Under the pieces are notes generated by a model. That model saw nothing but the letters and a program-made list of their open reading frames with translations, made no database searches and was not told the DNA's origin. A program made the position numbers and the translations under genes. This document shows, one piece after another, positions 15,564 through 23,547 of a stretch of 64,000 bases of DNA. This stretch comes from Anabaena cylindrica PCC 7122 (lineage in GTDB: Bacteria; Cyanobacteriota; Cyanobacteriia; Cyanobacteriales; Nostocaceae), in assembly GCF_000317695.1 (NCBI RefSeq), contig NC_019771.1:1630001-1694000 (forward strand), read 5' to 3'. Numbering within the stretch: the first letter of the stretch is position 1; every line of letters starts with the position of its first letter.

Positions 15564-18509
15564 ATGACCACTAAAACAGCCACAACAGTTCAACACGACA
15601 CCCCAAAAGAACCACGTAATCGGTTCAGCAGTTTTCAGGATTTCAAGGATTTTGTAAAAGAAGCTTTCATCAATGGCAGCTGCATAGCTCCAGAACTTTA
15701 CGCTGAATCAGTAGAATTTCACTGCGATGTAGAAGTAGACGACGGTCACGAGGCAAACTATCCAATTCATGAGGCTTTAGGCTGGAAAGTTACCCGTTTC
15801 GGACATCAAGCTCGTGAACCTCAGTACGCCGCAATCCTTAAAAATGAAGATGGTTCAGTCTGGCAAGCAATAATTTCTGATTGGGACGAAGAAAGGCAAC
15901 GGCCGTATAAATATCTCGCTCCCAGTGAGAACGGTGATAGAGCATTCCTGCCACCAGTGCCGATCAGCATCAGAAAAAAGATTGCATCTAGACATGGTGT
16001 AGAAGTTCCCTTGGACGGTAGTTTCTGGGAATGGATCGAAACCTGTAACCTGCCAATCATTATTACTGAAGGTGGTAAAAAATCCCTAGCGGCCCTGTCT
16101 CAAGGGCATATTTCATTAAGCTTGTACGGCTGTACCTGTGGGGGAAAAGAGAAATTAATCCCAGACTTGGAGCGCTTTCATAAAGAGGGTAGAATCTGGC
16201 TTTTTGGCTTTGATAGAGATGAAAAGCAGTCAGCCAAGCGTTCTGTGACAATGGGGAAAAACCGAATAACCAAGCACTTGAATCAGTTAAATAAATGTTA
16301 TGTAGAGGATATATTCTGGAACTGTGAAGACGGTAAAGGAATAGACGATTTGATTGTAAACAAAGGTACAGGTGCTTTTGATATAGCCTACTCTAAGGCT
16401 ATGTCACGGTTAGAAAAACAGTTTAAAGCTGGCACATTCTCATCCGATGATGACGACAAGCAAAAGCCACCAAGTCAAATAATGGTGGCACGAGAAATAG
16501 CTGAAAAGTATAGGAATATTATAGCATTTAATAATGAGATTGGATGCTGGATGCGTTACGCTGCGGACAATATAGGGATGTGGTCTAGAGAAACCGACGA
16601 ATATATAGAAGCAGTTGTTTACCAAATTATTCTATCAGAAGGACACGACTATTTTAGTAGTTCATTTGTGTCAAGCGTAGTCAAATTATTGCGCCATGAA
16701 CTAATAGAAAGGGTGTGGAATGAAAAGCCACCTACCGAATTTTTACCGTTCAAGAATGGAGTTTTAGAGGTAAAAACGGGTAAAGTTTTGGAACACGCGC
16801 CAGGATACCGATTGACTTGGCAATTACCACGAAATCACGTAGCAGGTGGTAAGTGGGACAAGATTAATCAATTCCTTGACCATCTGTCAGCAGGCAATGA
16901 AGCAATCAAAGATTTGCTCATTTGTTATTGCAACGCCGTAATTAAAGGACGCGCTGATTTACAAAGATTCCTCCATCTGATTGGCTTGGGTGGGACTGGT
17001 AAAGGTAGTTTCGCTAGACTCATCACCAGCTTGATCGGGAGTGAAAACATTCACACCACAAGCCTAGAGGAATGGTGTAGAGATAAATTTGAGCCTGCCA
17101 ACGCTTACCGTAAACGGCTGGTAATATTCCCAGACGAAGACAGGCAGGGCGGTAAAATTGGTAAATTCCTCAGTCTGACTGGGGAAGATTACCTGAGAGC
17201 CGAAGAAAAACATAAAACTGCTTTTAAGTTCAAATACGACGGCATGGTAATGGTTTTGAGTAACTTACCCATCTTTGGAGGTGAAGCGGCCAGCCGTGTT
17301 AAGCGTCGTGTACTCACCGTCCCCTGTAACAATGTTGTCGAAATTGGCAAGCGCCGTAATTTAGAGGCTGACTTTGAGGAAGAATTGCCAGCATTCACCA
17401 ATCACGTCTTATCTATTTCAGATGATCATGTGACAGCCGTTCTACTGGGAGTGCAGGAAATACCAGAATGTACCCTCGAATTTTGGGAGAACAGAATGCG
17501 TGTTGATTCTATTGCCGCATGGATTAACCAACACGTAATTTATGACGCTGAAGCATCTACTCCAATAGGGTTTAACAAGCATGAAGGTAGCAATGGGGAA
17601 GAAATTAGAACTTTGTTTGGGAGTTACAGCCGTCACTGCCTTAACCTTGGCAACACTCCCAAGAGTCACAATAATTTCTCCCCTGACCTATTGGAGCTAT
17701 GCAAGTCAGTTCTCAACTGGCCCATTGAGAAAGGACACAGCAACACAGGCAAGTTTGTTAAGGGTATAAAATTACGTATCCCAGGAGTGCATGACAATAT
17801 TCCAACCTATGATGTTTGGCTTTCTAGTCGTCTTTCTAATCCAGTGACGGACAAAGTGACGGCCAGTGACGGCTCTAGTGACGGCTCTAGTGACGGCTTG
17901 AAACCCCTACCAGTAAAGGAAAGTGACGGCTGTGACGGCTATAGCCCAAATTTGTTAGAAATTTTAGAAGAGAAAAAGGGTTTAGAAATTGAAGAGAAAA
18001 CCAGTACAGAACCAGTACAACCAGTAGAAACAACACCCGTAGATAAATTTGCAGTTCCCCTGCTGGATGAACACTACCAACTGATGAAAGTAAACCCCCT
18101 AGAGTTCATGATTGGTACGAACTTTGGAGATTGCAAGGTAACGGCCACACCATTCAAGAAAATCAAGTCAACGGGTCAATCAGTTGTACATCTTCTCTAT
18201 GAGATGGATTTTGGACGAGCGGTTGACCAGGTGAAGTGTGTACTGGGAAAGAAAGATGTTGAACGGCTTGCTAAAAAATCCGATAAGCTGAAAGCCTTGC
18301 AGTTAGCAGTAGCTAAGAAATGGCAGGAGAAAGCGAAAAAACATACTTTCAGAGTTCTGAAGCGTGGCACTTTGAACGAGCCGGATATCTGGGTGGAAAA
18401 TTGCACATTGGTTTCAGTCCCACATGAGCATCAACATTTCTTCTACCTTGATGCACCGGATGGAACCAGGTTCAACGCTTCTATTGGTGAATTTGTGGTG
18501 ATGAAATGA
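15564..18509 (+). CDS. P4-like Toprim primase / SF3 helicase (DUF3854 + D5-type)
   Basis: 981 aa. Residues ~60-300 form a DUF3854/Toprim-like primase region with IIITEGGKKSL (E169) and FGFDRDE (D217, D219). Residues ~300-650 are a D5/SF3 helicase: Walker A GLGGTGKGS (474-482, K480), Walker B LVIFPDED (519-526) and sensor motif MVLSNLPIF. A linker (~761-794) is made of SDG repeats that coincide with GTGACGGCT iterons in the DNA. The C-terminal ~150 residues are a separate basic domain, possibly for origin binding. It should initiate replication of the element as in P4 alpha-type proteins. No clear ribosome binding site. It is followed by a gene coupled through ATGA. Confidence 0.9.
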   Translation: MTTKTATTVQHDTPKEPRNRFSSFQDFKDFVKEAFINGSCIAPELYAESVEFHCDVEVDDGHEANYPIHEALGWKVTRFGHQAREPQYAAILKNEDGSVWQAIISDWDEERQRPYKYLAPSENGDRAFLPPVPISIRKKIASRHGVEVPLDGSFWEWIETCNLPIIITEGGKKSLAALSQGHISLSLYGCTCGGKEKLIPDLERFHKEGRIWLFGFDRDEKQSAKRSVTMGKNRITKHLNQLNKCYVEDIFWNCEDGKGIDDLIVNKGTGAFDIAYSKAMSRLEKQFKAGTFSSDDDDKQKPPSQIMVAREIAEKYRNIIAFNNEIGCWMRYAADNIGMWSRETDEYIEAVVYQIILSEGHDYFSSSFVSSVVKLLRHELIERVWNEKPPTEFLPFKNGVLEVKTGKVLEHAPGYRLTWQLPRNHVAGGKWDKINQFLDHLSAGNEAIKDLLICYCNAVIKGRADLQRFLHLIGLGGTGKGSFARLITSLIGSENIHTTSLEEWCRDKFEPANAYRKRLVIFPDEDRQGGKIGKFLSLTGEDYLRAEEKHKTAFKFKYDGMVMVLSNLPIFGGEAASRVKRRVLTVPCNNVVEIGKRRNLEADFEEELPAFTNHVLSISDDHVTAVLLGVQEIPECTLEFWENRMRVDSIAAWINQHVIYDAEASTPIGFNKHEGSNGEEIRTLFGSYSRHCLNLGNTPKSHNNFSPDLLELCKSVLNWPIEKGHSNTGKFVKGIKLRIPGVHDNIPTYDVWLSSRLSNPVTDKVTASDGSSDGSSDGLKPLPVKESDGCDGYSPNLLEILEEKKGLEIEEKTSTEPVQPVETTPVDKFAVPLLDEHYQLMKVNPLEFMIGTNFGDCKVTATPFKKIKSTGQSVVHLLYEMDFGRAVDQVKCVLGKKDVERLAKKSDKLKALQLAVAKKWQEKAKKHTFRVLKRGTLNEPDIWVENCTLVSVPHEHQHFFYLDAPDGTRFNASIGEFVVMK
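17844..17940 (+). repeat. intragenic iterons, GTGACGGCT, inverted relative to upstream array
   Basis: GTGACGGCT starts at 17866, 17878, 17890, 17923 and 17932, with one- or two-mismatch copies at 17844 and 17856. It is the reverse complement of AGCCGTCAC. A forward copy lies at 17628-17636. The array is translated as the Ser-Asp-Gly linker of the primase. Confidence 0.85.
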
Positions 18510-18778
18510 CTAGCAAGTGGCGATTGGCAGCGAGAAAGGCGATTGAAAGTGCGATCGCCTCTGTAGAGGATAGTAAAGATTTGGTCAAAATCAAAAAAGC
18601 GATCGATGCGGCTTATCCGTTTCACCGGCGGGAATGTTTTCCTTATAAAGTGTGGCTTTCTGAGCGAAAAAAATACTTTTATCAATTGGGCATACTCCAG
18701 AAACCGCCGGATAAAGGTGGGAGGAGGAATGAGGGGCGCGATCGCACTTCCCCCGGTCAAATGAGCCTTTTTGATTAG
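18506..18778 (+). CDS. small protein with C-terminal sliding-clamp-binding motif
   Basis: 90 aa, basic, starting MTSKWRLAARKAIESAIASV and ending GQMSLFD. The stop codon of the primase overlaps its ATG (ATGA), so it is translationally coupled. QMSLF fits the beta-clamp-binding consensus QL(S/D)LF, placed at the very C-terminus as in many clamp partners. The body (VWLSERKKYFYQLGIL) resembles no family I can name. Inferred role: links the element's replication to the host polymerase clamp, or interferes with it. Three HIP1-like GCGATCG sites lie in the gene, more than elsewhere in the element. Confidence 0.75.
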   Translation: MTSKWRLAARKAIESAIASVEDSKDLVKIKKAIDAAYPFHRRECFPYKVWLSERKKYFYQLGILQKPPDKGGRRNEGRDRTSPGQMSLFD

Positions 18779-18780
18779 TA

Positions 18781-18984
18781 CTACAAAAATGCAATTACTT
18801 CTTTAATAAGTACAATCCTTTCGGGGTGAGTCATTCCCAGTATCCGCTGAGTTTGATTTATCCCCAAAATTCTAATATGTGCCGCTTCAGGTTCTAACCT
18901 TGTATGCCTTTCAAGTCCCACCGCAAGGTCGATTATCGCTAGGATTTCATCGTAAGAATATGGGCAATCATTTATTGAAATCAT
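18781..18984 (-). CDS. 67-aa protein, unknown function
   Basis: MISINDCPYSYDEILAIIDLAVGLERHTRL..., soluble and amphipathic, ending LIKEVIAFL. It converges with the clamp-motif gene, with only 2 bases between stops. A 90-base gap with repeats separates it from the end of the leftward operon, so it may be transcribed alone or by read-through. No family recognised. Confidence 0.5.
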   Translation of the reverse strand: MISINDCPYSYDEILAIIDLAVGLERHTRLEPEAAHIRILGINQTQRILGMTHPERIVLIKEVIAFL

Positions 18985-19017
18985 TGTAACTACATATATT
19001 TTTTTTTAGAACAAGAA

Positions 19018-19080
19018 ACAGCCCAGTATGGGACTAGCTTGTCAGGTCTGTCAGGTCTGTCCTGTTCGTCCCGTTCAGTG
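19018..19080 (-). terminator. hairpin and short repeats at end of leftward operon
   Basis: On the minus strand AGTCCCA-TAC-TGGGCT forms a stem followed by a T-rich stretch (GTTTCTTGTTCT), a weak terminator. Next to it are GTCAGGTCT repeats (19041, 19050) and a TGTTCGTCC box (19063-19071) identical to the RHH operator half-site. Confidence 0.45.
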
Positions 19081-19362
19081 ACTTTCATTATTATTTTTCT
19101 CAATTTTTCCCCCACCAACCTTGTAATTTATTTCCTGCAAAATCATAAATATCAAGTCGTGGTTATGGTCAATGTCCCGAAATAGTAAAGAAGTATTCGA
19201 GATTATTTTTTCTTGATTCTTCCTCAATTCCTCAAAGTCTTTTTCTGCTGCATACCTCTTTCTCTCACTATTTCCGTATGATTTGAGCAGCCAAATAAAA
19301 TTCGAGCCGATCAACAACAAGAAACTAATCAAACTTATAGTTATCGCTACATCAAATTTCAT
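19075..19362 (-). CDS. single-pass membrane protein with coiled coil (holin-like?)
   Basis: 95 aa. One N-terminal membrane segment (VAITISLISFLLLIGSNFIWLL) is followed by a charged coiled coil (AAEKDFEELRKNQEKIIS) and a hydrophilic tail rich in Asn. Small size, one membrane span and its place at the end of a putative structural operon are holin- or spanin-like features, but there is no lysozyme gene nearby, so this is weak inference. Starts 3 bases after the stop of the preceding gene. Confidence 0.65.
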   Translation of the reverse strand: MKFDVAITISLISFLLLIGSNFIWLLKSYGNSERKRYAAEKDFEELRKNQEKIISNTSLLFRDIDHNHDLIFMILQEINYKVGGGKIEKNNNESH

Positions 19363-19365
19363 GTG

Positions 19366-19833
19366 CTACCCCAGTAATTGATCTAATTTGAAATTAATAT
19401 TACTGAACTCTTGAGCCAATGTAATATCAGTTACGACATCATCAACACCTGTATACTGCCAACAGGTCAAATTAACATCCTTAAACCATCTGGGGAAATA
19501 AAATTTCAGGGAATATTGAGCCGTTATTGGTGGGAAGAAAATAGTGGTAATTCTGGAAATATAGATGCTTTTAGGCTCCCCCGCAGAGTCATTAGTCCCC
19601 CCGACTGTAAGACCTGATTGAAATCGTTGTTCAACGTACCCCCCCCATCGCCAATTTCGCCCATTAGGAACTGTTGTATCAACATAAACAGCGATAATAT
19701 CACTCTCTAAAAATATAGGGGATTCAGTTGGGGGAATAGGGATGTAAGCACTCTCCCCGACTTGTCCCGCCGTCGCCGAAAAATTCAAAATACTTTCCCA
19801 GTTAGCAGCGTTAAAGTTAACTACTCTCCCCAT
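19366..19833 (-). CDS. 155-aa protein, unknown, putative structural component
   Basis: MGRVVNFNAANWESILNFSA..., rich in aromatic residues and beta-strand-like segments (IAVYVDTTVPNGRNWRWGGY, ITAQYSLKFYFPRWF) with a short C-terminal helix (INFKLDQLLG). It has the look of a beta-rich virion or fibre component. Closely spaced with its neighbours (3 bases on each side), so co-translated with them. No family recognised. Confidence 0.65.
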   Translation of the reverse strand: MGRVVNFNAANWESILNFSATAGQVGESAYIPIPPTESPIFLESDIIAVYVDTTVPNGRNWRWGGYVEQRFQSGLTVGGTNDSAGEPKSIYISRITTIFFPPITAQYSLKFYFPRWFKDVNLTCWQYTGVDDVVTDITLAQEFSNINFKLDQLLG

Positions 19834-19836
19834 ATT

Positions 19837-20064
19837 TTAAAACCCTATAGATTGAGCGTTGTCATTAGCAAGTTGTAGGTAATCATCAATATTTATCCCT
19901 GCTATCTCCATAAATTCAAGAAAATCTCTGAAAGAAATTTCACCTTTAATAAACCGCTGGGTTGCTAGAGATGAAATTTCCTCCCTCATGATTAAATCTT
20001 GAATCTCGTCTTCACTCAGCGAATGACAAATGATAATTTGAGTTTCAAGAATTTGTTCAATCAT
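19837..20064 (-). CDS. 75-aa acidic protein, unknown function
   Basis: MIEQILETQIIICHSLSEDEIQDLI..., predicted all-helical with two similar helix pairs (ISSLATQRFIKGEISFRDFLEFMEIAGI). The start overlaps the stop of the 192-aa gene (TAATG), a sign of translational coupling. It could be a chaperone-like or adaptor protein; no family recognised. Confidence 0.65.
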   Translation of the reverse strand: MIEQILETQIIICHSLSEDEIQDLIMREEISSLATQRFIKGEISFRDFLEFMEIAGINIDDYLQLANDNAQSIGF

Positions 20065-20642
20065 TAGAACTTTTCGGATTTGAAGCTTGCCGATTTATTT
20101 CCAGTCGCAGCGTTGACGGCGGTAAGAATTGCTGCTTTTTGCTCACTCCAGCTAGGATTAGTACTTGTCCTACCTACAGGGAATGTGTAACTAGCATTCG
20201 ATTTTGATTTGTAAGGCAGTCCCGTCAGCTTACTGGTTTTTGTACTCGCAGTAGTTCCGGTAATGTTTCTGCATATAGCTTTTGCCGGGACATATCCGGT
20301 TGCATCTATATCGCCTGCTTGAGGTGTGGCATCAATTCCAAGAACGGTTTCTGATAGTCCGAATGTGGCATATTCGCCGCTGCTTCTGGTAGACACAGAT
20401 GATTTGTAAGCGTCAGTGTCTGCTGCGGGAAGTCCAAAAGGCTTGATAGCAATAATTATGGTTTCACCCGGCAAACTGCCAGTAGATCTGGGGTAATCAA
20501 GATCTACTTTCCCCGCCTTATAATCCTGAAACTTCTTTAAAACTGTCCCGGCAGGAGCGTCCGGTATTTCAGCCCCTTCTGCTGCTCCAGGTGTGCGGAG
20601 AAAAGTTAGAGCCGCCTGTAAGTTGTTAAATCGTTTCGCCAT
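20064..20642 (-). CDS. 192-aa protein, unknown, candidate main structural protein
   Basis: MAKRFNNLQAALTFLRTPGA..., Ala/Thr/Ser-rich, with many predicted strands (ETIIIAIKPFGLP, ASYTFPVGRTSTNP) and a helical C-terminus (WSEQKAAILTAVNAATGNKS). Low Cys content and a high share of small residues resemble small capsid or tube proteins. A ribosome binding site (AAAGGTG) precedes the ATG after an 88-base gap, which may hold a separate start site for strong expression. No homology recognised; the structural role is inference. Confidence 0.65.
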   Translation of the reverse strand: MAKRFNNLQAALTFLRTPGAAEGAEIPDAPAGTVLKKFQDYKAGKVDLDYPRSTGSLPGETIIIAIKPFGLPAADTDAYKSSVSTRSSGEYATFGLSETVLGIDATPQAGDIDATGYVPAKAICRNITGTTASTKTSKLTGLPYKSKSNASYTFPVGRTSTNPSWSEQKAAILTAVNAATGNKSASFKSEKF

Positions 20643-20730
20643 ACCAGCACCTTTTTTTAGTTCTCATTCCGGTATAGCACTAAAAAATAGGCTGGAATCT
20701 CGTACCGAAACCTAGGTGTAGGCAAAAATG

Positions 20731-21552
20731 TTAGACGGAGTTTAATTTCTCAATTACTTGCCTTAACGCCACCTCTGGAGTCGCAACCAGATTTATCACT
20801 TTTGTCCTGCCATGCAGATGAAGTTGAGCGTACCGGAATCTTACATCCGCAGTAGGACGTTTTACTGGTTTTGGGACAGACTGCCCATAAATTGTTTGAT
20901 TGCCTGGGTTGTTAGGGTACGATCTAGTATTTTCTACATAATCTGAATAATCATCATTAAAGGCATGACCTCGAATAGCTAAAACATTCTTGGTAACTCT
21001 TTCGCCTTCTGCTTTTGAAATTACATATAACCTCAATCTATACCCATGCTCTATGTCTTCGTAGTAGTAGACATACTTCCCCTTATTCCACACAAAAATC
21101 GGTGTTCCAAATTCCCTTTTGATATCTTTGGCTAACTGTTCAGCCTTCGCTCTAGTGTATGTGGCTGCATCCTCATTCATAAGGCGAAAGCTAATTTCCC
21201 CTTTAACAGCCCGAATCCTATCAGCTATGTATGGATATCTCTCTTGAAAATGTAAATGTACTTGTGGTTTGAATTTTGTCTCCCCCTGAAAATCTGCAAC
21301 AGGAATTCCATAAACTGGAGCTTGCAAACTTTGCGCGTGTCCCGCATCAAACTCAAATAAAATATATCTGATAAGAGTCATTATTGCGGTGTCTTCATCT
21401 TTCATCACACAAGCGTGTTTCAGGGACGATTTTGGTGTTGAAATATCATTATCGGCTTGATTTTTAAAAAATGCTTTCACCCTGGGGTTATGAATTCTTA
21501 GTACCTGATCTTGCAAGTGTTCCCACTCGCTAAATTTCTCTGGAAGTGACAT
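20731..21552 (-). CDS. 273-aa protein, unknown function
   Basis: MSLPEKFSEWEHLQDQVLRI..., mixed alpha/beta. Regions of note are VHLHFQERYPYIADRIRAVKGEISFRL, TYTRAKAEQLAKDIKREFG and FVWNKGKYVYYYEDIEHGYRLRLYVIS, with a C-terminal FRYAQLHLHGRTKVI. No enzyme motif or membrane segment is visible. It starts 5 bases after the stop of the 660-aa gene with a GAGGA ribosome binding site. A structural or assembly protein is possible; not assignable. Confidence 0.65.
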   Translation of the reverse strand: MSLPEKFSEWEHLQDQVLRIHNPRVKAFFKNQADNDISTPKSSLKHACVMKDEDTAIMTLIRYILFEFDAGHAQSLQAPVYGIPVADFQGETKFKPQVHLHFQERYPYIADRIRAVKGEISFRLMNEDAATYTRAKAEQLAKDIKREFGTPIFVWNKGKYVYYYEDIEHGYRLRLYVISKAEGERVTKNVLAIRGHAFNDDYSDYVENTRSYPNNPGNQTIYGQSVPKPVKRPTADVRFRYAQLHLHGRTKVINLVATPEVALRQVIEKLNSV

Positions 21553-21557
21553 TTTTT

Positions 21558-23540
21558 TTAGTCCTCATCTGGTTCTAAATCGGGTGTGCTTAAATCTTTC
21601 CCTGCTGAATTGATTTTCGTCTCTTCTTGCTCTGCCTTAACTAATTTAGCTTCGGGGAATTCTTTCCCTTGTGGCTTCCCTTCTTCTTGGGCCAAACTAT
21701 CAGCCAAAGCCTTAGAAGATTCTTCTACCTCTTCTTTCGATGCTTTAATTGTTAGCGGCTGCTGTGATACATTTTCTACTACCGACGCAGTTTCTTCTAA
21801 ATTATTTAATTTGATTAAAAGAGGATTACTGAAATTCGGGGACGGGTTGAACCATCCATAGGCTTTCTCTGATACGGCTCCCCATGCCCTCAAAGCATTT
21901 CCAATCTTCCCCGTTTGCCCGCCTATTACTTGCAGCCCCTGAGTGATACTGTCACCCATATTCAACAAGCTGCTAAAAATATTGGCAGATGCTTGATAAA
22001 TCCTGTTGTAATAATTCCATTGCTTGATTACATTATCGTAATTTTCTTTACCCACTACATTCTTAACAAAATCACTGATTGAGCTATTAATTAAAGTGGA
22101 TAATTGTACTGGGTTATTTGCATCATCTTTCACCCCAATTAAGTCAATCACGTTTTGCATGGCTTGGGTAAGGGTTACTAATATATTTTGGCTCAACATC
22201 CCTGCATTATGAACAGTGACCGCGAAGGTTAAAAGATTCATAACCCTATCTAGCTGCAACCATTTAAAACCATTGATTAATTTAGTGGAAACAAAAGCAA
22301 CACCAGATTGTATCTGAGTAGATAACGCCAAGTTAGCTTTTGTGGTTGCATCAACGTTTGCAGATAACGCCAAGTTAGCTGTTGTGGTTGCATCAACTTT
22401 TTTTAGTAAAGCGCTATCTACTGGGTTGGCTGTATTAGTTGTATTAGTTATGTAGTTAGGCCTTGAATTGTTCACATAATTATTAGTAATCCTGTTATCG
22501 AAATTATTACTAATATTCGTTACATTCACCACACCTGGAACTCCCGGATTAAATCTTCTGATTAAAGCATTAATACCAGCGATTGTAAGAGCAAGCCCGG
22601 CTATTTGAGCAGCTAACGAAGCCGCTTGACCGAATAGCTTACCTACATCAATCTTGATATTGGATATCTGGTTTAGTAAATCAGCCTTAATCTTTTCAAT
22701 ACCCAATTTTAAAGCATCTAGCTGGCTGGTAATGCCTTTCTGGATGCCTGCGACGGTATTCTTTAAAGTATTTAGAGATATTTCGGTAGTAGCCAACCTA
22801 TCCTGCAATCGCAGCAAGGCGTTTAGTGTAGATTTGGTTAGGAAAGCCAATTCACTTCTAGTAAATGATTCCAATCTTTTGAAAGCATTTAAAGCAGATT
22901 TCTCTAAGAATTTAATATTTTCTAATGCAGCTTGTGACCTAGTTAGAGCCTTATCTGCTTTACCCTCAGCTTTTACCGCAATAGTAGCTGCGGCTCTAGC
23001 ATCATCCTTAGCTGCTTGTATTTGAGCAAATATGCCGGATAAATCTATCTTTCCATTCTTTATAAATAGTCCCATACCTAAATCAATTAATTTGGAAAGC
23101 AGGATACTACCAATAATTGAAAGCACGATTGACTTAACTAACGCTGGTAATCCCAAGAATATCCCTGACACAAGTTTTTGTGTCGAGCCAATAGCTCCCC
23201 AAAGTAGTTTGTGTTCACTAGCATTTGCTAGTTTTTCGGTATTAAAATCACGGCGCAAACTCCAGATCTCTCCATTTAATTGTCCATACCTGTTATTAAT
23301 ATCCGTATCTTGTCTTCTATCATCTTTGTAGTTTTGGTTTAACCGCTTTTCTAGGTCACTTATTTTTCTGTTTAATTCGCCAGTATTCTTGTCCGTATTT
23401 TGTTCACCAAGCAATCTTTTTAATCCGTCTCTAATCCTGTCTATGAAGCCACTTTGACCAGCAGGTAGAAAAGCCAATGTGTTAGATGTTTGATTAAGGC
23501 TTGACGCGATGTAATTAAATGAGGGAATTGTTGGTATCAT
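21558..23540 (-). CDS. 660-aa coiled-coil membrane protein, tape-measure-like
   Basis: The largest protein of the leftward operon. Residues ~40-110 are a coiled coil (ISDLEKRLNQNYKDDRRQD), ~120-160 strongly hydrophobic (LVSGIFLGLPALVKSIVLSI), ~170-300 a long Ala/Lys-rich coiled coil, and ~305-325 hydrophobic again (ASLAAQIAGLALTIAGINAL). Then come an Asn-rich linker (NVTNISNNFDNRI), two near-identical segments (DATTxANLALS), a helical region and an acidic tail (STPDLEPDED). Alternating coiled coils and membrane-like helices are typical of tape-measure or pore-forming injection proteins. Family not recognised. Confidence 0.7.
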   Translation of the reverse strand: MIPTIPSFNYIASSLNQTSNTLAFLPAGQSGFIDRIRDGLKRLLGEQNTDKNTGELNRKISDLEKRLNQNYKDDRRQDTDINNRYGQLNGEIWSLRRDFNTEKLANASEHKLLWGAIGSTQKLVSGIFLGLPALVKSIVLSIIGSILLSKLIDLGMGLFIKNGKIDLSGIFAQIQAAKDDARAAATIAVKAEGKADKALTRSQAALENIKFLEKSALNAFKRLESFTRSELAFLTKSTLNALLRLQDRLATTEISLNTLKNTVAGIQKGITSQLDALKLGIEKIKADLLNQISNIKIDVGKLFGQAASLAAQIAGLALTIAGINALIRRFNPGVPGVVNVTNISNNFDNRITNNYVNNSRPNYITNTTNTANPVDSALLKKVDATTTANLALSANVDATTKANLALSTQIQSGVAFVSTKLINGFKWLQLDRVMNLLTFAVTVHNAGMLSQNILVTLTQAMQNVIDLIGVKDDANNPVQLSTLINSSISDFVKNVVGKENYDNVIKQWNYYNRIYQASANIFSSLLNMGDSITQGLQVIGGQTGKIGNALRAWGAVSEKAYGWFNPSPNFSNPLLIKLNNLEETASVVENVSQQPLTIKASKEEVEESSKALADSLAQEEGKPQGKEFPEAKLVKAEQEETKINSAGKDLSTPDLEPDED

Positions 23541-23547
23541 AGGTTAT

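Noticed and set aside
20064..20642. 192-aa protein as a known phage capsid
   Set aside because: No HK97, jelly-roll or other capsid motif that I can recognise; kept only as a candidate.
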